64,000 nt of DNA from Lanius collurio (Eukaryota; Chordata; Aves; Passeriformes; Laniidae), in NCBI GenBank assembly GCA_020086605.1, contig JACBWW010000003.1, positions 5,893,862 through 5,957,861 on the forward strand, given 5' to 3'. Shown here in pieces: positions 44,930-58,037 of this stretch (positions within the stretch are counted from its first letter, which is position 1; the number at the start of each line of letters is the position of its first letter). A model generated the notes under the pieces. The model did not search any database, was not told where the DNA came from, and saw only the letters and a list, made by a program, of their open reading frames with translations. Both the position numbers and the translations under genes were made by a program.

Positions 44930-47900
44930 GGAGAAGACCCCAAATGGATGTTGAATACTTCTAAGTTTGCTAAGAAAAATAGAGAAGGTACAAGGGGTTT
45001 AGGTTAGTGGTTTAGGTAAGTCTCCTCTTGAGGTTGTACTGCAGACAAGTTGCTGGTACCATGAGTGGCAGTGATGTACCACAGCATGGTACTTGATATC
45101 AGGTATGTTCATACGGCAGATTAAGCTCGGCATGCAGAAACATCTGTTCCCAGAGTATATGCCCTATTTTGAGATAAGCAGCTGCAGGTGAATATGAAGA
45201 AGGAAAATCAGTCAGTTACTCTCGCTTTTGTGATTTTTTTTTTGTTTTATTTTGTTTGGAGATTTAGGTTTTTTGGTTTTGTTTGTTTGTTTTGGTGTAT
45301 TTTGTTTTTTTTTCACTTTCTGCAATCTGTGAAAACAGGATGAGAGGAAAAATTTTGAATATTTTACTGGGTTTACTGCAAGTTACATGAAGTGTTTTAT
45401 CTCACAATTTGTTCTTAAATCTTTCCTTTGAAAAACAGGATGGATAGATTTTGCAAGATAAACTGGATACACTGTGTGACCTCACTGCTGACAGAGTAGA
45501 AGAGAGGAATTGAAGAGTTCTCTAGAAAGAAAAGTTTGGGTGTGTCTTTTATGGAGTGACTCAGCTTTTGTTATCTAGTGTTAGTCTGACTTTTCTGGTA
45601 ATGGCTTCTGAACACTGAGTATTGTAAAGGAGAGGAAGGTTGAAGTTGTGTGTCTGATGGGGTAGCAGATGGCTTAGCAGGTACAGGAAGCTCATGTGTT
45701 TGGCCTAAGTCATTGGGCTGGCTCTTGCCTGCAGGGAACTGACTGACTGGGAAGTTCTTGGAAGTTGGAGCACCACGTTTCTTGAAGAAACAGTTGTAGC
45801 ATGGCTTCAGGGGTTATTGGGATGCCATAAGTGTCATTGAGGATCTTGTTTGCTTCTTGATGCTGTTTTTCAAAAGGTTGATCTCCTCTTTCTCCTCCTT
45901 GGCTGGTGCTTTGTAAGTGAATCTCCCTATTCATCATGGTGTTGTACAGCTCAGCATGCAAAACAAAACTTCATAAACTTCAGCTTAGTTTACCTGGCCT
46001 ACTTCAAACATCCTATTTGGTGTGGACTTAACTTGTTTTGGAGAAAAAGGTGTTGATTATCGCTGTCAAACTTACCTTGTTTTGGAGGAATATTACGTTA
46101 TGTTCTGTTAAGAAGAGTCATCATGGTGATCAAAGTTCCACGGACATCGTGTAGAGTCAAAATGTGAAAGTGAGTAGAGAAGAAGATGAGAAGGCCTCTA
46201 TTCATCATGAACAATCAGCCTGAATCATTTAAAATTGATTGAATGACAAGGGTGGTTATGCTGTGTACTGAACTTTCACTTTTTGATTTGGGGAAATAAT
46301 TTCAGGTAAGAGTTTATCTAATAGTTGGGTTTGTAACGGAATGTAATGGAACTCCAGTGGAAGAACTCCAGTCTCCTAAGCAACTTTTTACTCACTATTG
46401 AAAGTAGAATCTGATCTCCCTTCTACATGTCTACCAATTGTTCCTCTACAAATACTCCAGCTAGGAAAGGAAGGTACTCCTTGTGTCCTTTCCTTCCAGT
46501 ATTAATTGACTATGGAAAGGAAACTAGCCATGTCCTCTTTCCTGTGCATTCCTTTTTCTGCCAAATCATAATTTGTGGTGGGGAGACAGATGTAGCTGGC
46601 ACATAACTACCAAAGCCTCAAAGACAGAAGTAGGAATACTCTGAAAAGAGCAATCCACGATTGTGTTGATTCATGTGTCATGCTTCTTTTTCTCAGCTGT
46701 GAATATCGGCAAGGAGACGGCTTCATTTCACACTCGAACCTCCTCTGCTGCAGATGGAAGCGTGCAGCCGCCTCCTAAAGTCCTGCTCCCTAGCATGCAT
46801 TACTTCTGCCTGCAGAGAGTACCTGCTGTTCTTACAATTCATCATCCATCTTCTTCTCTGCGTGGGCAGGGAAGAGAAGGATTAAAGCTTGGAAGTGAAA
46901 GCTTGGAGAAGAGTAAGGGAGGATGGGTTGGGAAGGAAGTGATCAAAGCTGTTAGGAGGACAAGCTAGTAGAGCTGTTTCCTTTAAGGCCATCTTTAATC
47001 ACTACATCAGCTGTGGAAGAGCCCATCTACTCTATATAGGCGAGGTGCAGGCTTTGATGAGATTATCCTCTCTAGGTCAAATCCCTGCACTGAGACACTG
47101 TCAATTGTATGCAGACCATGGGCAGATGACAGACTGACAGTGAGGTTTCAGAAATTCCTTTTTCATCCTGTTTAAGTGCTTCAATAACTTACTAAAAGCT
47201 TTCCCATGACTGTTTTCTGCAAAGCAAGTCCATTTATTCTGATCCTCTACTCAGTAAAGACTAGTAATTAGTAATCACCATTTCATTCTAACATGTAGGA
47301 TTTCATTTTCTTCTAGAAAAGAGAGAAAACCAGAAAAAAGTCAGTCTCTTTCCATTTCTTTCGAGACATCATTACTTCTAAACCTCTTATTCTTGCTGCC
47401 CTGTTCATGTTCCCTTTGGGGAGGTTCTTGTGTTTAAAACTAGGCCTTGCTTCAGTTCACTAGTAGCCTCTCACCTGAAACCAGAACTCCCATATGGCCT
47501 GACCAAGATAGGGTGATAGTTGTCCAGCATGGCTCAGTTCTTCAGTGGAAGGGTAGGTAAGATGTGAGCAACAAAGCAGTTTTCTTATGTTTTCCTAGAG
47601 AAAATGTGGGCTGGGGAAGATGAAGGCTCCAAAAACCTAATCAATACAGAAATTAAGTGCTCAAATCTATCTTTAATAAAGCCTTATGAGGTTATCCAAT
47701 GGATGCTTTGCAGACTTCTAAAACATCTGGTTTTGCTACATTCAAATCTTTGGAGAGAAGACAAAGCACATGTTTGTCCCGAACCAGAACTCAACTTTGT
47801 ATGCCATTTCTCTTTCTTCAAAGGTTATAGAGAGCTTTTCAGAATAACCTGTGATATTTTTTTTTTTACATAAAAAGACTAGTCAAGGTAAGATACAGCA

Positions 47901-49429
47901 CTTTCTTTAGAATTTGACAGTCCCAAGCTGCTCATTGCTTTGTATTAATTCCTGTTTATTCCTTATATTAGGAGCTAATACACTGAAGAGTGGCAAGATT
48001 AATTAAAACTGCCTGGCAAATCTGTTTAGAGTGGGGGACTTGCACTAGAATACCTTTAGCCATATTTGAATGAAGAGCTTTGCAGATTGTGTCAGTGGTG
48101 GCTGTCATGGTCAGAAAATGTTCTTGCCTTAACAGTGGCAGCCTTGTGCAATAGCATTCCCCATAGCTTTAAGGATGACATGTCTCAGCAGGAACTAAAA
48201 ATGAAGCATGGTGATTTCTGGTGGTGTTCTGCAGCAATTTGGAAGCTTTCCACTGTCAGGGCTTCATTTTCCAGTATGGAGAAAGACTGTGTCTGGAACT
48301 GGTACTTCTCAATGATGCCACTAGTAATCTTACCTTCACTAATGATGTTGGGAGGGGGAAGAGGGAGAGGCAGATATTCACTGTGCATTGCAAAATATAG
48401 ACCTGTAAGACTTCTAATATGTTCTTATCCCCTGTTTTCAAAAGGTAGCTACAGCATGAGATCTGTCTCTGAGCAGATTGCGGATGCACACATTAACCAG
48501 CTGTTGAAACCTGCAGACTGCTACCAGCATCTCTAAGTGGTTTTTGCTCCTCAATTGACCTCTGTGTTCTGGTGTTTTTTCTCTATGGCACGTGCCATCT
48601 TTCCTCAACTCTTCACAAAAGCTTGTGCCATGCAACTGTCCTCTTTTGTAGAAAAGAGCTCTTTCCCGTTACAGTAGCTGACTTTTTTCTTGTGATCATC
48701 TGTGAAGTAAGGACAGATGGCTCAGATCTTTGCCTAGGAAAAGGAGTGGACTGTTCTTCTGCTAGTCCCAAGAAGGTCTCCTCCCACTGCAGCAAGACAA
48801 AGAAAAGAGGAAGCATCCAAGCCGTCCCTCTTGAATGCTAACTGGAATGCTGTTGTTTCTGAGTCACCCATCACTAGGGCTTTGAGTACTCTCTTCACAT
48901 CCCTCTTATCTTCTAGTCCAGCCCTGACAGTGTGGAAAGAATGTAAGTGGTGTCCTTCCAGAAGTCATCCCCCACTGTCTTCATGGCCAGCGGAGATGGT
49001 TTGAGGCATGGGCTGTGCTGCTTTTCATCTCTTCTGGGCCTCCTTTGTCATGGGCTTTGGGCTTGTCTCATGGGGAGCAGAGTTTTCCTGCTATACAGGA
49101 AGAATAAGGCATATGCTACAAGCCATTTGCCAGCAGAACTTCCAGGCACTGAAGATTCATTTTCTCAATCAGTTCTTTGTTCTTTTCCAGTCTAGCATTT
49201 GGGTTAAAACCAAGCACATTTTAAAGCACAAATGGATCATCATACCATTTTGATCATATCGAAAGCCCATTCATACATGCTCTGTGGACTTAGTGCTGAA
49301 GGTAGCTTTGCCAGCTTTTTCATTCAGTTTGCTTGGTTGTATTTGGATAATAAAAAGTATCTTACAAAACAAGGGAATTAAGACATTTATGAAAAAGGGA
49401 GAATTTTATCAATGTATATAATTACCTGC
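44930..49429. other. Region with scattered decayed minus-strand reading frames; no gene recognised
   Basis: Minus-strand open patches (45710-45961, 48185-48388, 48613-48816) have protein-like composition but do not join cleanly and are broken by stops and shifts. A decayed retrocopy is possible, but I cannot name a parent. A T-rich low-complexity tract lies at about 45232-45315. Confidence 0.4.
46275..46347 (+). repeat. Dispersed repeat, copy B
   Basis: Shorter partner of 43152-43250, same orientation, 3.1 kb away on the other side of the family B LTR. Confidence 0.55.
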
Positions 49430-49735
49430 AGGGGGGCTGCAAAGATTAACCAGGGTCTTTTCATTGGTGCCCAGTGGCAGAACCAGAGGCAATGGGAACA
49501 ACCTGGAACACAAGAGATTCCCTCTGAACATCAAGAAACACTTCTTTACTGTAAAAGTAGCTGAGCACTGGCACAGGTTGCCCAGAGAAGCTGTGGCATG
49601 TACCTTCTTAGAGATATTCAGGAGCCATCTGATAATAGTCCTAGGTAGTGGTGGCTGGGTGGCCCTGCTTGTGTGGGGGACTTGGCTCAGATGACCTCCA
49701 GAGGTCACTTTGTCACCTCAGCATTTCTGTGACCT
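49430..49735 (+). mobile_element. CR1 LINE 3' end (second CR1 subtype)
   Basis: Blocks 'ttcattggtgcccagtggca', 'agaaacacttctttactgta', 'gagcactggcacaggttgcc' and 'cagatgacctccagaggtc' follow the CR1 3' region of the type that ends in 'GATGACCTCCAGAGGTCCCTTCC'. It ends in CATTTCTGTGACC. Moderately diverged, no coding capacity. Confidence 0.9.
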
Positions 49736-52700
49736 GTTGCAATTTATGTGTCTGTGAGAAAGACACAATAAAACTTATTTAAAAATTAGAATACTCACTC
49801 AAAGTCTAATGTTTCTGTCACTACAATAAATTATTGGAAGAATCATAGTTTAAAAGTGTCTTTCTATTTCAGTTAAGTATAGCTTATATGTTCTCTAAGG
49901 AATATTTTGCTAAGGAAGAATTAAATAGTAATTAATTTTGTGTCAAAACATGGAATTTCTACCTATTTTTTACCCATTTTGTCTGGACCTCCTTAGGTCA
50001 CACAGAACTGTAATGCACAAGAAAGGACAAACCAATTCTTTGATGAGTCACCCTGTTTATTTTTCTGCCCAAGTTCAAAGTCAATGAATCCTGGCTTTCT
50101 TACTACTCAGAAGGAAAGGAAATACAGAGATATGTAGGGTATTCCTAAGACAAGTGCGTCAGTCTTTCCCTTAGTACATTTCTCCTGTGGTTTTTGTGGT
50201 ATCCAATATGATACACACTATTCTCACTTTTGAGTACATTCAGTTCATCTGATGACTGATCTCTGCCTCTTGTTTATTAGTTGCACTGTTGACACACTCT
50301 GTAAACCTAAAAGCAAGGAATTTTTCATGAAAACATAGGTATTATCAACAGCACAACAGTAATTCAATGTACAGTGATCAAAGAGTCAGATATCCTCAGT
50401 GGGTTTGTTTGCAATAGCTTTGCTGATGTGTCAGTGTGGAAAAGAGAGTGGAGCCTGGTGATATTCTGGATATGAGTCCTTCACAATCCTTCCCCCAGGA
50501 ATCACCCCAAGTCCCTTGGACAAAGAAGGAACCCTTCATCTGTGTCTGTAGTTTTGACACTTCTGTGTATCTGACAGATCTCTCAGACGCATAAATTGCT
50601 ATCAGGCTTGCAGGACAGACAAAAAGTTGTCTATAAAGAAAGCGCAGAGTCAGTCATTTCAGAACTGTACATTGGAGATGCCAACCGATCAGTGAAGCTA
50701 CAGTGATATCTGGTGGAAAGGAGGGGAACTGGGACAAATCCTCTGAGGTATCATATTTTATGTAGGTTTTGACCATCCTTAGTCCAGTTTTTTGGTGGCT
50801 TGGGAAGTATATGCTTCCAGCTTAGACAAGTGGTACAGTCTTTGTGTGAGGGTACTGATACATGCCAAGAGAAGGAAGGCAGAGCGTCTGGACTTTCTTG
50901 AAGTGGTCATGGCTGTAATCCTTCTAGAAAAGAGCTCATCTATCATTAGCATTAGCACTTTATTAAAGCATGGAGCTCAGACTCACAGGTCCTGCAGCAT
51001 CTGACTGTTTACATGGACTGTGTTTCCCACAACTGGGGGTCTTAGCAAGGCTTTCTTATCAGCTTGGGCACAACGTCAGAATCAAAACACCTCTGAGTAC
51101 TTGTAAGGGCCTGCACATCAATGACAGTGAGGGACTTAGGAGCAGGAGGGAGAACCTAAGGAGTTCTCCTTGTATCAGCATGGGTCCAGTGGACTGGCAC
51201 TGATCCAGAGCTAATGGGCCCTTGCTGAATCGACCTGGCTCTGCCACCAGGCATCTGCATCCCATATACTCACCACTGTTTTTCAATGGTAGAACTCTTT
51301 TCTGAAGCTACTAAATGCTGTGAGACAAAAGCTTACCCAGGTTCTGCCTCCATATCTTACTTTCCTTATCTCCTCTACTGGTTGCTGTGTTGCCCATAGT
51401 TCCCTTGTCCTGCTATCACGGTAGCCTCAAATGTTCACATCCAAGAGATGCTGCATGCTGCTGCCTGGTTGAGGGGTGAGTTAATATGCCTTGCTGGATT
51501 TCAGAGCACTAGGTAGTGACATTAGATGGTCAGAAAATATTGAGACTTTGCCAAAGGTAAAAAGCCCACATGGACTCAAGCTACTAGATGTTCATCTGAC
51601 AATGTAGGCCAGAAACAGCTTGGCTATTCTCTTGACAAGGATAATACAGAGCTGGTGGATAGCAGTAAACTGTCTAGCAGGACCACTCCAGACATATGCA
51701 GACAGACAGTGGTCTTTAGTTACTTGTTTACATTCTGTTTCTTCAGTAATACAATAAATATCAAGTTTCCACTCTTCTGGAACTTGAGATAGAGATCTGT
51801 CGCATTTTTCAGTCTTGGCACAAGTACTCTTTATTAAAAACAAAAACTGGGGGAGAAGGGGAGTTGAAACCAGAAAACTTGTCATAGATAGATCTTCTGC
51901 TTGAGTGAAGGAAACCGATAATATCTGTAGATTTGACTTCATGTAGTTTGTGTAAGTGCCTGGACAGCAGAAGTCCCCAGGTTCCTCTTTACTGCCCATT
52001 GCAGTGTTCCATTTTTCCCTGAAGTGACTGGAAGCAGAGAACAGGTTTTTATTCTGTACTCTGCTTACATGGCTTACTATTTACTCCTTGAAGTCTCACT
52101 CATGTGTAGAAAACCCCTTGATATTTTTTATATATTATAAATATACAAAATATTTTTGTGTTTATGTTCTCTGCAGGTTTGACTGTGCCATTTCTAATGA
52201 GATCCCAGTGGCTAGAGACCATAGAAAAGGCTCACTTGTGAGAGGTACAAACCCCTCTCAGACTTCCTCCCTCCAGCAGAAAAGCTATGCCAGCTGCTGA
52301 CTGGAGTGGGGTGCATCTCAGCTGATGCCTGTTTGTAGATTTTGGATTACAGCTATCCCATTAAAATAAAGGTTTGTGGGACTAAATTTGTATCCAGTGA
52401 TAGAGGGCCAAGAGAAGTGTGAGAAGATGTCTGTGAGGCTTTGATGACCGGGATGAAGGAGCCCTGGGCAAGCAAGATGGGAGAGAGAGGGGGAGGGAAA
52501 AATAAAATAGAATGTCTTTCTTTTGTTTATGGGCACTAGATGTGGATCCTTTTTGCTATTCCTTTACCTCCTAAGAAAACAAACTTGTGGTACCCTTGGG
52601 TCTGTAGTGTCTGTCCTCAGGCAGCTGAAGAGGCTGGGAAGACAAAAAGGAGAGTGGTCTGCCAGAACTGCAGTGGTTGGGGTGGGCAGCAGAGCCTTGA

Positions 52701-54290
52701 CTTGCAGGCAGCAGTTGTGGCCAGTGCTGAGGCCACTTCCCAGAGAAGGAGCACTGATGGTGCCTAAATACTAACCCCCAGGACACATCCAGGCTGAAAT
52801 GATAAGCTGGGAGCAGGGTGCTAGTGGCAGCTGGGGCAGCTGCTAGTGGCTGTCTTACTAACCATGCAGTGCTGAAAGATAGATTGGGTCAGAGTGATTG
52901 CTTGGATGTCTTTTTTTTCTTATTAGTCAAGCAGGTTTTCCAAGTTTATATGTTTTGCAATTTTTATTCTTCCGGGGCCTCTTTCCTTGGGTCAAAAAAT
53001 GTGTAGTCTGGAGTCCTTTTGTTTAGCTCTCAGCTTGAGAGTGGGAAAAAGTTACTCATGGCTGAGTTCTCTGCATATAATTTAGGTTCCTGGGTCTACG
53101 AACAGTGATTGAAACTGGTTCTATTTAGGACATTCATAGCAAGAGCACTTAGAAGCTGAGTTGGCAGGTACAGGTATGTTTTCTCTGAAAACCCAACCCA
53201 AATAGGAATGCTACCAAGAACTGAGGACTTCGGTTATTTTGTGTGTACTTCAGTGTTATCTGTACTGATCAGCCTCCTCAATATTTGGTTGTCTTTGTTT
53301 TCATTTTCACATGAACACAATGATGGTGCTTTTAAACTGAGGTATTTCAGGCACTGTCTTACGCAATTTGCTCTTAAAACAGCTGAGACATGGGTGCCTA
53401 TCTGTCTATGACAAGGATTAGTTTATTGCTTATTTAAAAGAGATCTTGAAAACTTGTTTATAACTGTTTACATACAATTTTTTCAACAGTTCAGATTGCC
53501 TAAGGCTACAGCATGTTCCCTGTGCTTATATGCAGTGTGTAACCCCCAAGTGGCCTCAGGCAAATGGAGTGGTTAAAAGATTTATGCACTATGTGGATAA
53601 ACAAAATCTGGGAGAATTTCCCTGAGGCTTAGCCCGTATTGGCAAAATGGTGTGATTTTAAAACATGATAGTTAGTACCTGGTACTCCTCTTATATGCTG
53701 GCTTGATAAGGAAAACCCTTTATGAAAGAAATAGGGTTTTTTAAGAAGTCCTACTTAGGTATAGCAGATGCTCACAGCTTGGCCTAACTAACGTTTTATA
53801 AGACAGCAACTACCATCACTGAAATACAACCTTTTTTCTTAGACTAGACATAACCTGGCACAAAACAAATACCTTCAATACTTTCAAGAATTTCCCTGAC
53901 CAGGCTATGCAATGAACACACAAGACAGATGGAAATTTAGGGAATATCTCTTTCTGAGTAGGAAGCAAAGAGAAGGCTGCCAAAATCTCCTGCGGATTAG
54001 GATCCTGCCCTGACCCTTGTGGAGGATTTCCTGGAGCCCAGTATCAATGGGAACACTTCCACAGGCTGAAAAATTGGAGGATTTCACCTGCAATGTGTTT
54101 CCCTTGTTCTGGTTTTGTGTTAAACCCACAAAAGCCTAGAATTTAGTGAAGTGGGAGTAGTCAAAGGATGTGGAAAGCCTTGCTCAGTCTCACTCATCTT
54201 GCAAGCAAAGTACAGCGGGCTATTTATAGGCAGTGTGTAATACTGATTTCTCTAGGGAAATGATTGATCTTCTCTCAGTGTAAACCAGTC
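49736..54290. other. Intergenic region; nothing recognised
   Basis: Ordinary AT-rich sequence with slightly GC-richer patches (52.6-52.9 kb). No repeat family, RNA gene or credible exon was seen. Confidence 0.65.
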
Positions 54291-54647
54291 GCTCACCGGC
54301 TTAGCCCGAAACGAAATAAAGATGCTGGCTTGGCTTCCAGCACCGACGAGGAAATAAATTTAAAATAGCCCCGTCCGCGGCAGCGGCACCGCTGAGCATC
54401 CCTGCCCCGCTTCGGAGCCCCTCTCTGGGGACAGCTCGGTGGGTCATCGGGAGCCTCTGGCACGGAGCAGCTCTCCCGCTCAGGGCTTGCAGGCGCGTCC
54501 CGGGGCAGCGGCGGAACGGAGACCCTCCCGCTCCTCGGGGAGGAGCCTCCCGCCCGCTGGGATCGCGGCCCCGGCCCGCGGCTGCCGCCCGCTGGAGGGA
54601 GCGGGCACGGCCGGGGGGCTGGCTGTGCGCGGCCCCGGGCTGTGCGC

Positions 54648-55046
54648 NNNNNNNNNNNNNNNNNNNNNNNNNNNNNNNNNNNNNNNNNNNNNNNNNNNNN
54701 NNNNNNNNNNNNNNNNNNNNNNNNNNNNNNNNNNNNNNNNNNNNNNNNNNNNNNNNNNNNNNNNNNNNNNNNNNNNNNNNNNNNNNNNNNNNNNNNNNNN
54801 NNNNNNNNNNNNNNNNNNNNNNNNNNNNNNNNNNNNNNNNNNNNNNNNNNNNNNNNNNNNNNNNNNNNNNNNNNNNNNNNNNNNNNNNNNNNNNNNNNNN
54901 NNNNNNNNNNNNNNNNNNNNNNNNNNNNNNNNNNNNNNNNNNNNNNNNNNNNNNNNNNNNNNNNNNNNNNNNNNNNNNNNNNNNNNNNNNNNNNNNNNNN
55001 NNNNNNNNNNNNNNNNNNNNNNNNNNNNNNNNNNNNNNNNNNNNNN
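54648..55046. other. Assembly gap (399 N) in the second CpG island
   Basis: Undetermined bases in very GC-rich context; the exon or promoter core is probably inside. Confidence 0.99.
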
Positions 55047-55103
55047 ATCTTTAGAGAAAGCTTTGACCGACAACTGCTTTACAAGGTTTTTTATGCCTGT
55101 CAG
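55047..55103 (+). other. Probable first exon 3' end of an unidentified plus-strand gene
   Basis: 57 nt between the gap and a strong donor at 55104. Two frames are open, one ending ...LLYKVFYACQ and the other ...CFTRFFMPVR. Neither is recognised, and the exon could be 5' UTR or non-coding. It directly follows the CpG island, which supports transcription to the right. No second exon could be assigned. Confidence 0.45.
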
Positions 55104-57135
55104 GTAAGTAGATTTAATACCATTTAATTTAGACTGTTTCTTGTTTAATAAATCATGCTGGACAGAAGCAAGGAGTTTATCAATGCTCATGTGATTTCTA
55201 TCAGTGCAGTTACCTTTTTTTTTTATCATAATTCTGACTTTGCCTAAGAACAAAACCATATTTATTTGTTAAGGTTGGGTTTTTTTTTCGGGAGAAGAGA
55301 CACTAATTACACACATCTTTCCCTCATGGCCATTTTCTCAACAAGCAACCACCAGTGAGCCTCCAGCTTTCAGAATTTTCCCAGTCTTCCAAGATGAGTA
55401 TCAGTTGAGTAGTAATGGTCAGCCATTATTCCTTGGACTTTTGGTACAAATGTCCTACACATTTTAATGAAAAAACTCCAACCCTCCAAATTTGGTTCTT
55501 CCCTCTAGAAGAAACCTGATGTCCTCTTTTTGTAGAAAGGACTGTGGGGTCATATGACAAGTCAGCCATCATCCATAAAACAATATCTCACTGCTTTCTA
55601 AGTACATGAAGTAATAATACTTTTAATATTTTCCTTTTTTGTATCAATAAAAATTTACCACTGGCATATACTAATAGGAACATAGAGTTTAAAATTTTAA
55701 GTGGTTTTGTTCTCTGTCTTGTACACCTCAGAGACTCTCTTCTTGTATTTAGGTCTGCTGGTTGAGACTTCTTTTCTCCCTGTTTATTTTTTACTGTTGA
55801 ACCTCATTAGCTACTTGTCTATATTTATTACTATTGATTTCCATTTCATTCTGTTTGATAAACAATGCCCTTTGCCAACAGGTACATTTATTTCCACTGA
55901 CTCTGCTTGTTGCTCTCTTCACTTTGTCACCAAGAACATGAAGTGTGAAACTTCCCAAGCCAGCTGGTTTAGAAATTAAAGGGGTTTGGTAGCAGCGTGG
56001 TAGTGAGCTACTTCAGGGAACCAGCGAGGTTTATAACCATTTGTCTTATGTGATCCTTCAGTTCATGGTTTTACATTTATGATGGAACATTCAAATTATC
56101 TGGAAAAAAAATCCTGATTATGGCATACTATGCTGAATCTTGTGGATTAAATTACAAGGAAAAACTGCTGAGTTTGATGGTGTCATCAACCACAAACCCA
56201 GTTGCTTCTGTTCAGTAATCCAAAGTGGTAAGATACAGGTTGTAGACAGAAACCTCCAAACCTGTCTTTTGCTGTCCTGTGGTCCCATTCTGGAAATCTT
56301 CAGTAAGATTAAATGATTCAAGGAGCTCTCTTCTGGCCAAAAGCAATCATCTGGCACAAAGGCTTTTTTAGCTAGTGGAGCTACTCCTTCTTACTGAAAA
56401 TGAGTTAACAAAGAAAAACATCAAACTTAAATTTAAGTGAAGAGTGTCTCCTTGAAAACTATCAAAGTGAAGTTCTGTCCTTACTTCTATATATAATTAT
56501 GCTACTCTTTCTCTTTTCTTTCATATCTCATGAAAGTATTTGTTGTCTTCTGATCAAATACATTGCAAGAGCGTTGCTGTTATTTTTCACTATCAGTTAA
56601 AACCAACCTTGTGTTGCTGTAAGAGGAAAGGGATGAACGAGCTATTTTTATTAGCCCTTATCTTACTTGAACCAGATTTAATATCTCTGAGTTCCTAACT
56701 CAAGGTTATGTATGGAGAGAGATGGCAGCAAGCTAAATTAGCAGTAATTGGCCTTAGATCTAACCAAGCAAGGTATTTCTTCACTCTGCTTATATTTGGA
56801 ACACATTGTTACTTCCAGTTTACATAGGCTCAGAAATATCTTGCACAGATTTCTATGAGAAAAATCCATTAAAGGTCATTATATACAAAGATTGCACTAT
56901 GATCTGACAGACTCTCTGCCTCGTGGAGCAGTGCATGCTATGAAATATTGTACATTCCAATTTATTCTGACTTTTTAGAGGGCAGATGCTACCAGCCTCT
57001 TTTGTAGGCGGAGGCAGGACACTGGATTAGATGGAGCTGTGGCCTGACCTGGAACAGCTTTTGCTAGTTTTATGTACATGAATCCAGCTGCCTCTACAGT
57101 TGCTTCCCAGTTCCTCTGGACACTGGAATACTTAC

Positions 57136-57226
57136 TGTCAAGTTCTACATTTGGCATAGACAAGACACCACTGGAGAACTCCCATACCAACGGGGCTTTT
57201 GGCATATACAGCCTGTACAAAAAACC
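57136..57226 (-). other. Candidate minus-strand exon, 91 nt
   Basis: Flanked by a pyrimidine-rich acceptor (ccctgtttttctag, AG at 57228-57227) and a near-consensus donor (GACA|gtaagt, 57135-57130). Only one frame is open through it (30 codons, with YRLYMPKAPLVWEF in the middle). No family resemblance recognised and no partner exons assigned. Confidence 0.25.
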
Positions 57227-57988
57227 CTAGAAAAACAGGGAGAAAGGTCAGGTTATTCTTATCCGCTTACTGCTCTCGTTCTCCTCTCCTAACTTCTAAA
57301 CACTCAGCCTTATAGGTTTTCAAACCCCATTGTTCACTTTGCTGCTTGTGAATGGGACAGACTTTGGCTTTCTTGGATGTGTCACAACATGGTTTAGTTT
57401 CCTGGATTTCCACGTTGTCTTTGAACTGAGATTATTAAGGTGCTCTTATTAGGAACCAACTCTTTTTATTGCCCAGCAGCACCTGACATAGGCTGCCTAG
57501 AAGCAAATTGCTGGTGCTTAACTCAAATTGAAACCTGATCTCTCAACAGGTCTACAGAGAGAACATTTGAGGGGAACCTATGATTGTATCAGCACTTTAT
57601 CAAACCAAATATAGAGTTTTGTGGTGAATATGTGCAACAGGCCTCACAGACAGCACTTTCTGCCACAAAATTTGACAAGGCAACTAAGAAAGTTTCTCTG
57701 TTCCGTGCAGTTGAGTGGAGTTTAGTTTAAGAGACAGAAATAGCACAGTTGTGTGTAAATTAAATGACATTATTTGAAAACAACTCTGAAAGAATGGAGA
57801 CTAAAAATCTTGTCTAATTAATGTGTAACAATAGATGATGATTTATTGACTCTTCTGTGAATATACAGTTTCTATTAACAATATTTATGTATGTTTTCTC
57901 AGAAATTCATAATTATTTATGTTTAGTAATTTATGATTAAACATTTTTCAAGAAACAAGGCACTAAAATGTACAGTTAGTCATCCTCA

Positions 57989-58037
57989 TTACATACACTG
58001 TGAGTTTCAGACATCCCTGTTACATACACTGTGAGTT
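57989..58037. repeat. Tandem duplication, 31-bp period
   Basis: TTACATACACTGTGAGTT occurs at 57989 and again at 58020. Confidence 0.9.

Larger units (their letters stand above)
54270..55103. promoter_or_regulatory. Second CpG island, probable promoter
   Basis: A sharp rise in CpG and GC begins near 54.28 kb and runs into a 399-base gap. The sequence right after the gap is an exon-like end with a near-perfect plus-strand donor (GTCAG|gtaagt, GT at 55104-55105). On the left edge a minus-strand donor (CCG|gtgagc, intron bases 54296-54291) is possible. Like the first island, it may serve transcripts in both directions. The downstream gene was not identified. Confidence 0.65.

Noticed and set aside
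45232..45315. T/G-rich tract as a retroposon poly(A) tail
   Set aside because: Interrupted by G runs and without target duplication or adjoining retrocopy end; treated as low complexity.
32108..54290. PDCD6, the expected upstream neighbour by human gene order
   Set aside because: No EF-hand loop (DxDxSG-like) exon was seen on the minus strand. Either it lies beyond the window or local order differs.
54439..55259. Open frames of over 200 codons around the second CpG island on both strands
   Set aside because: They are extended artificially by the 399-base gap.
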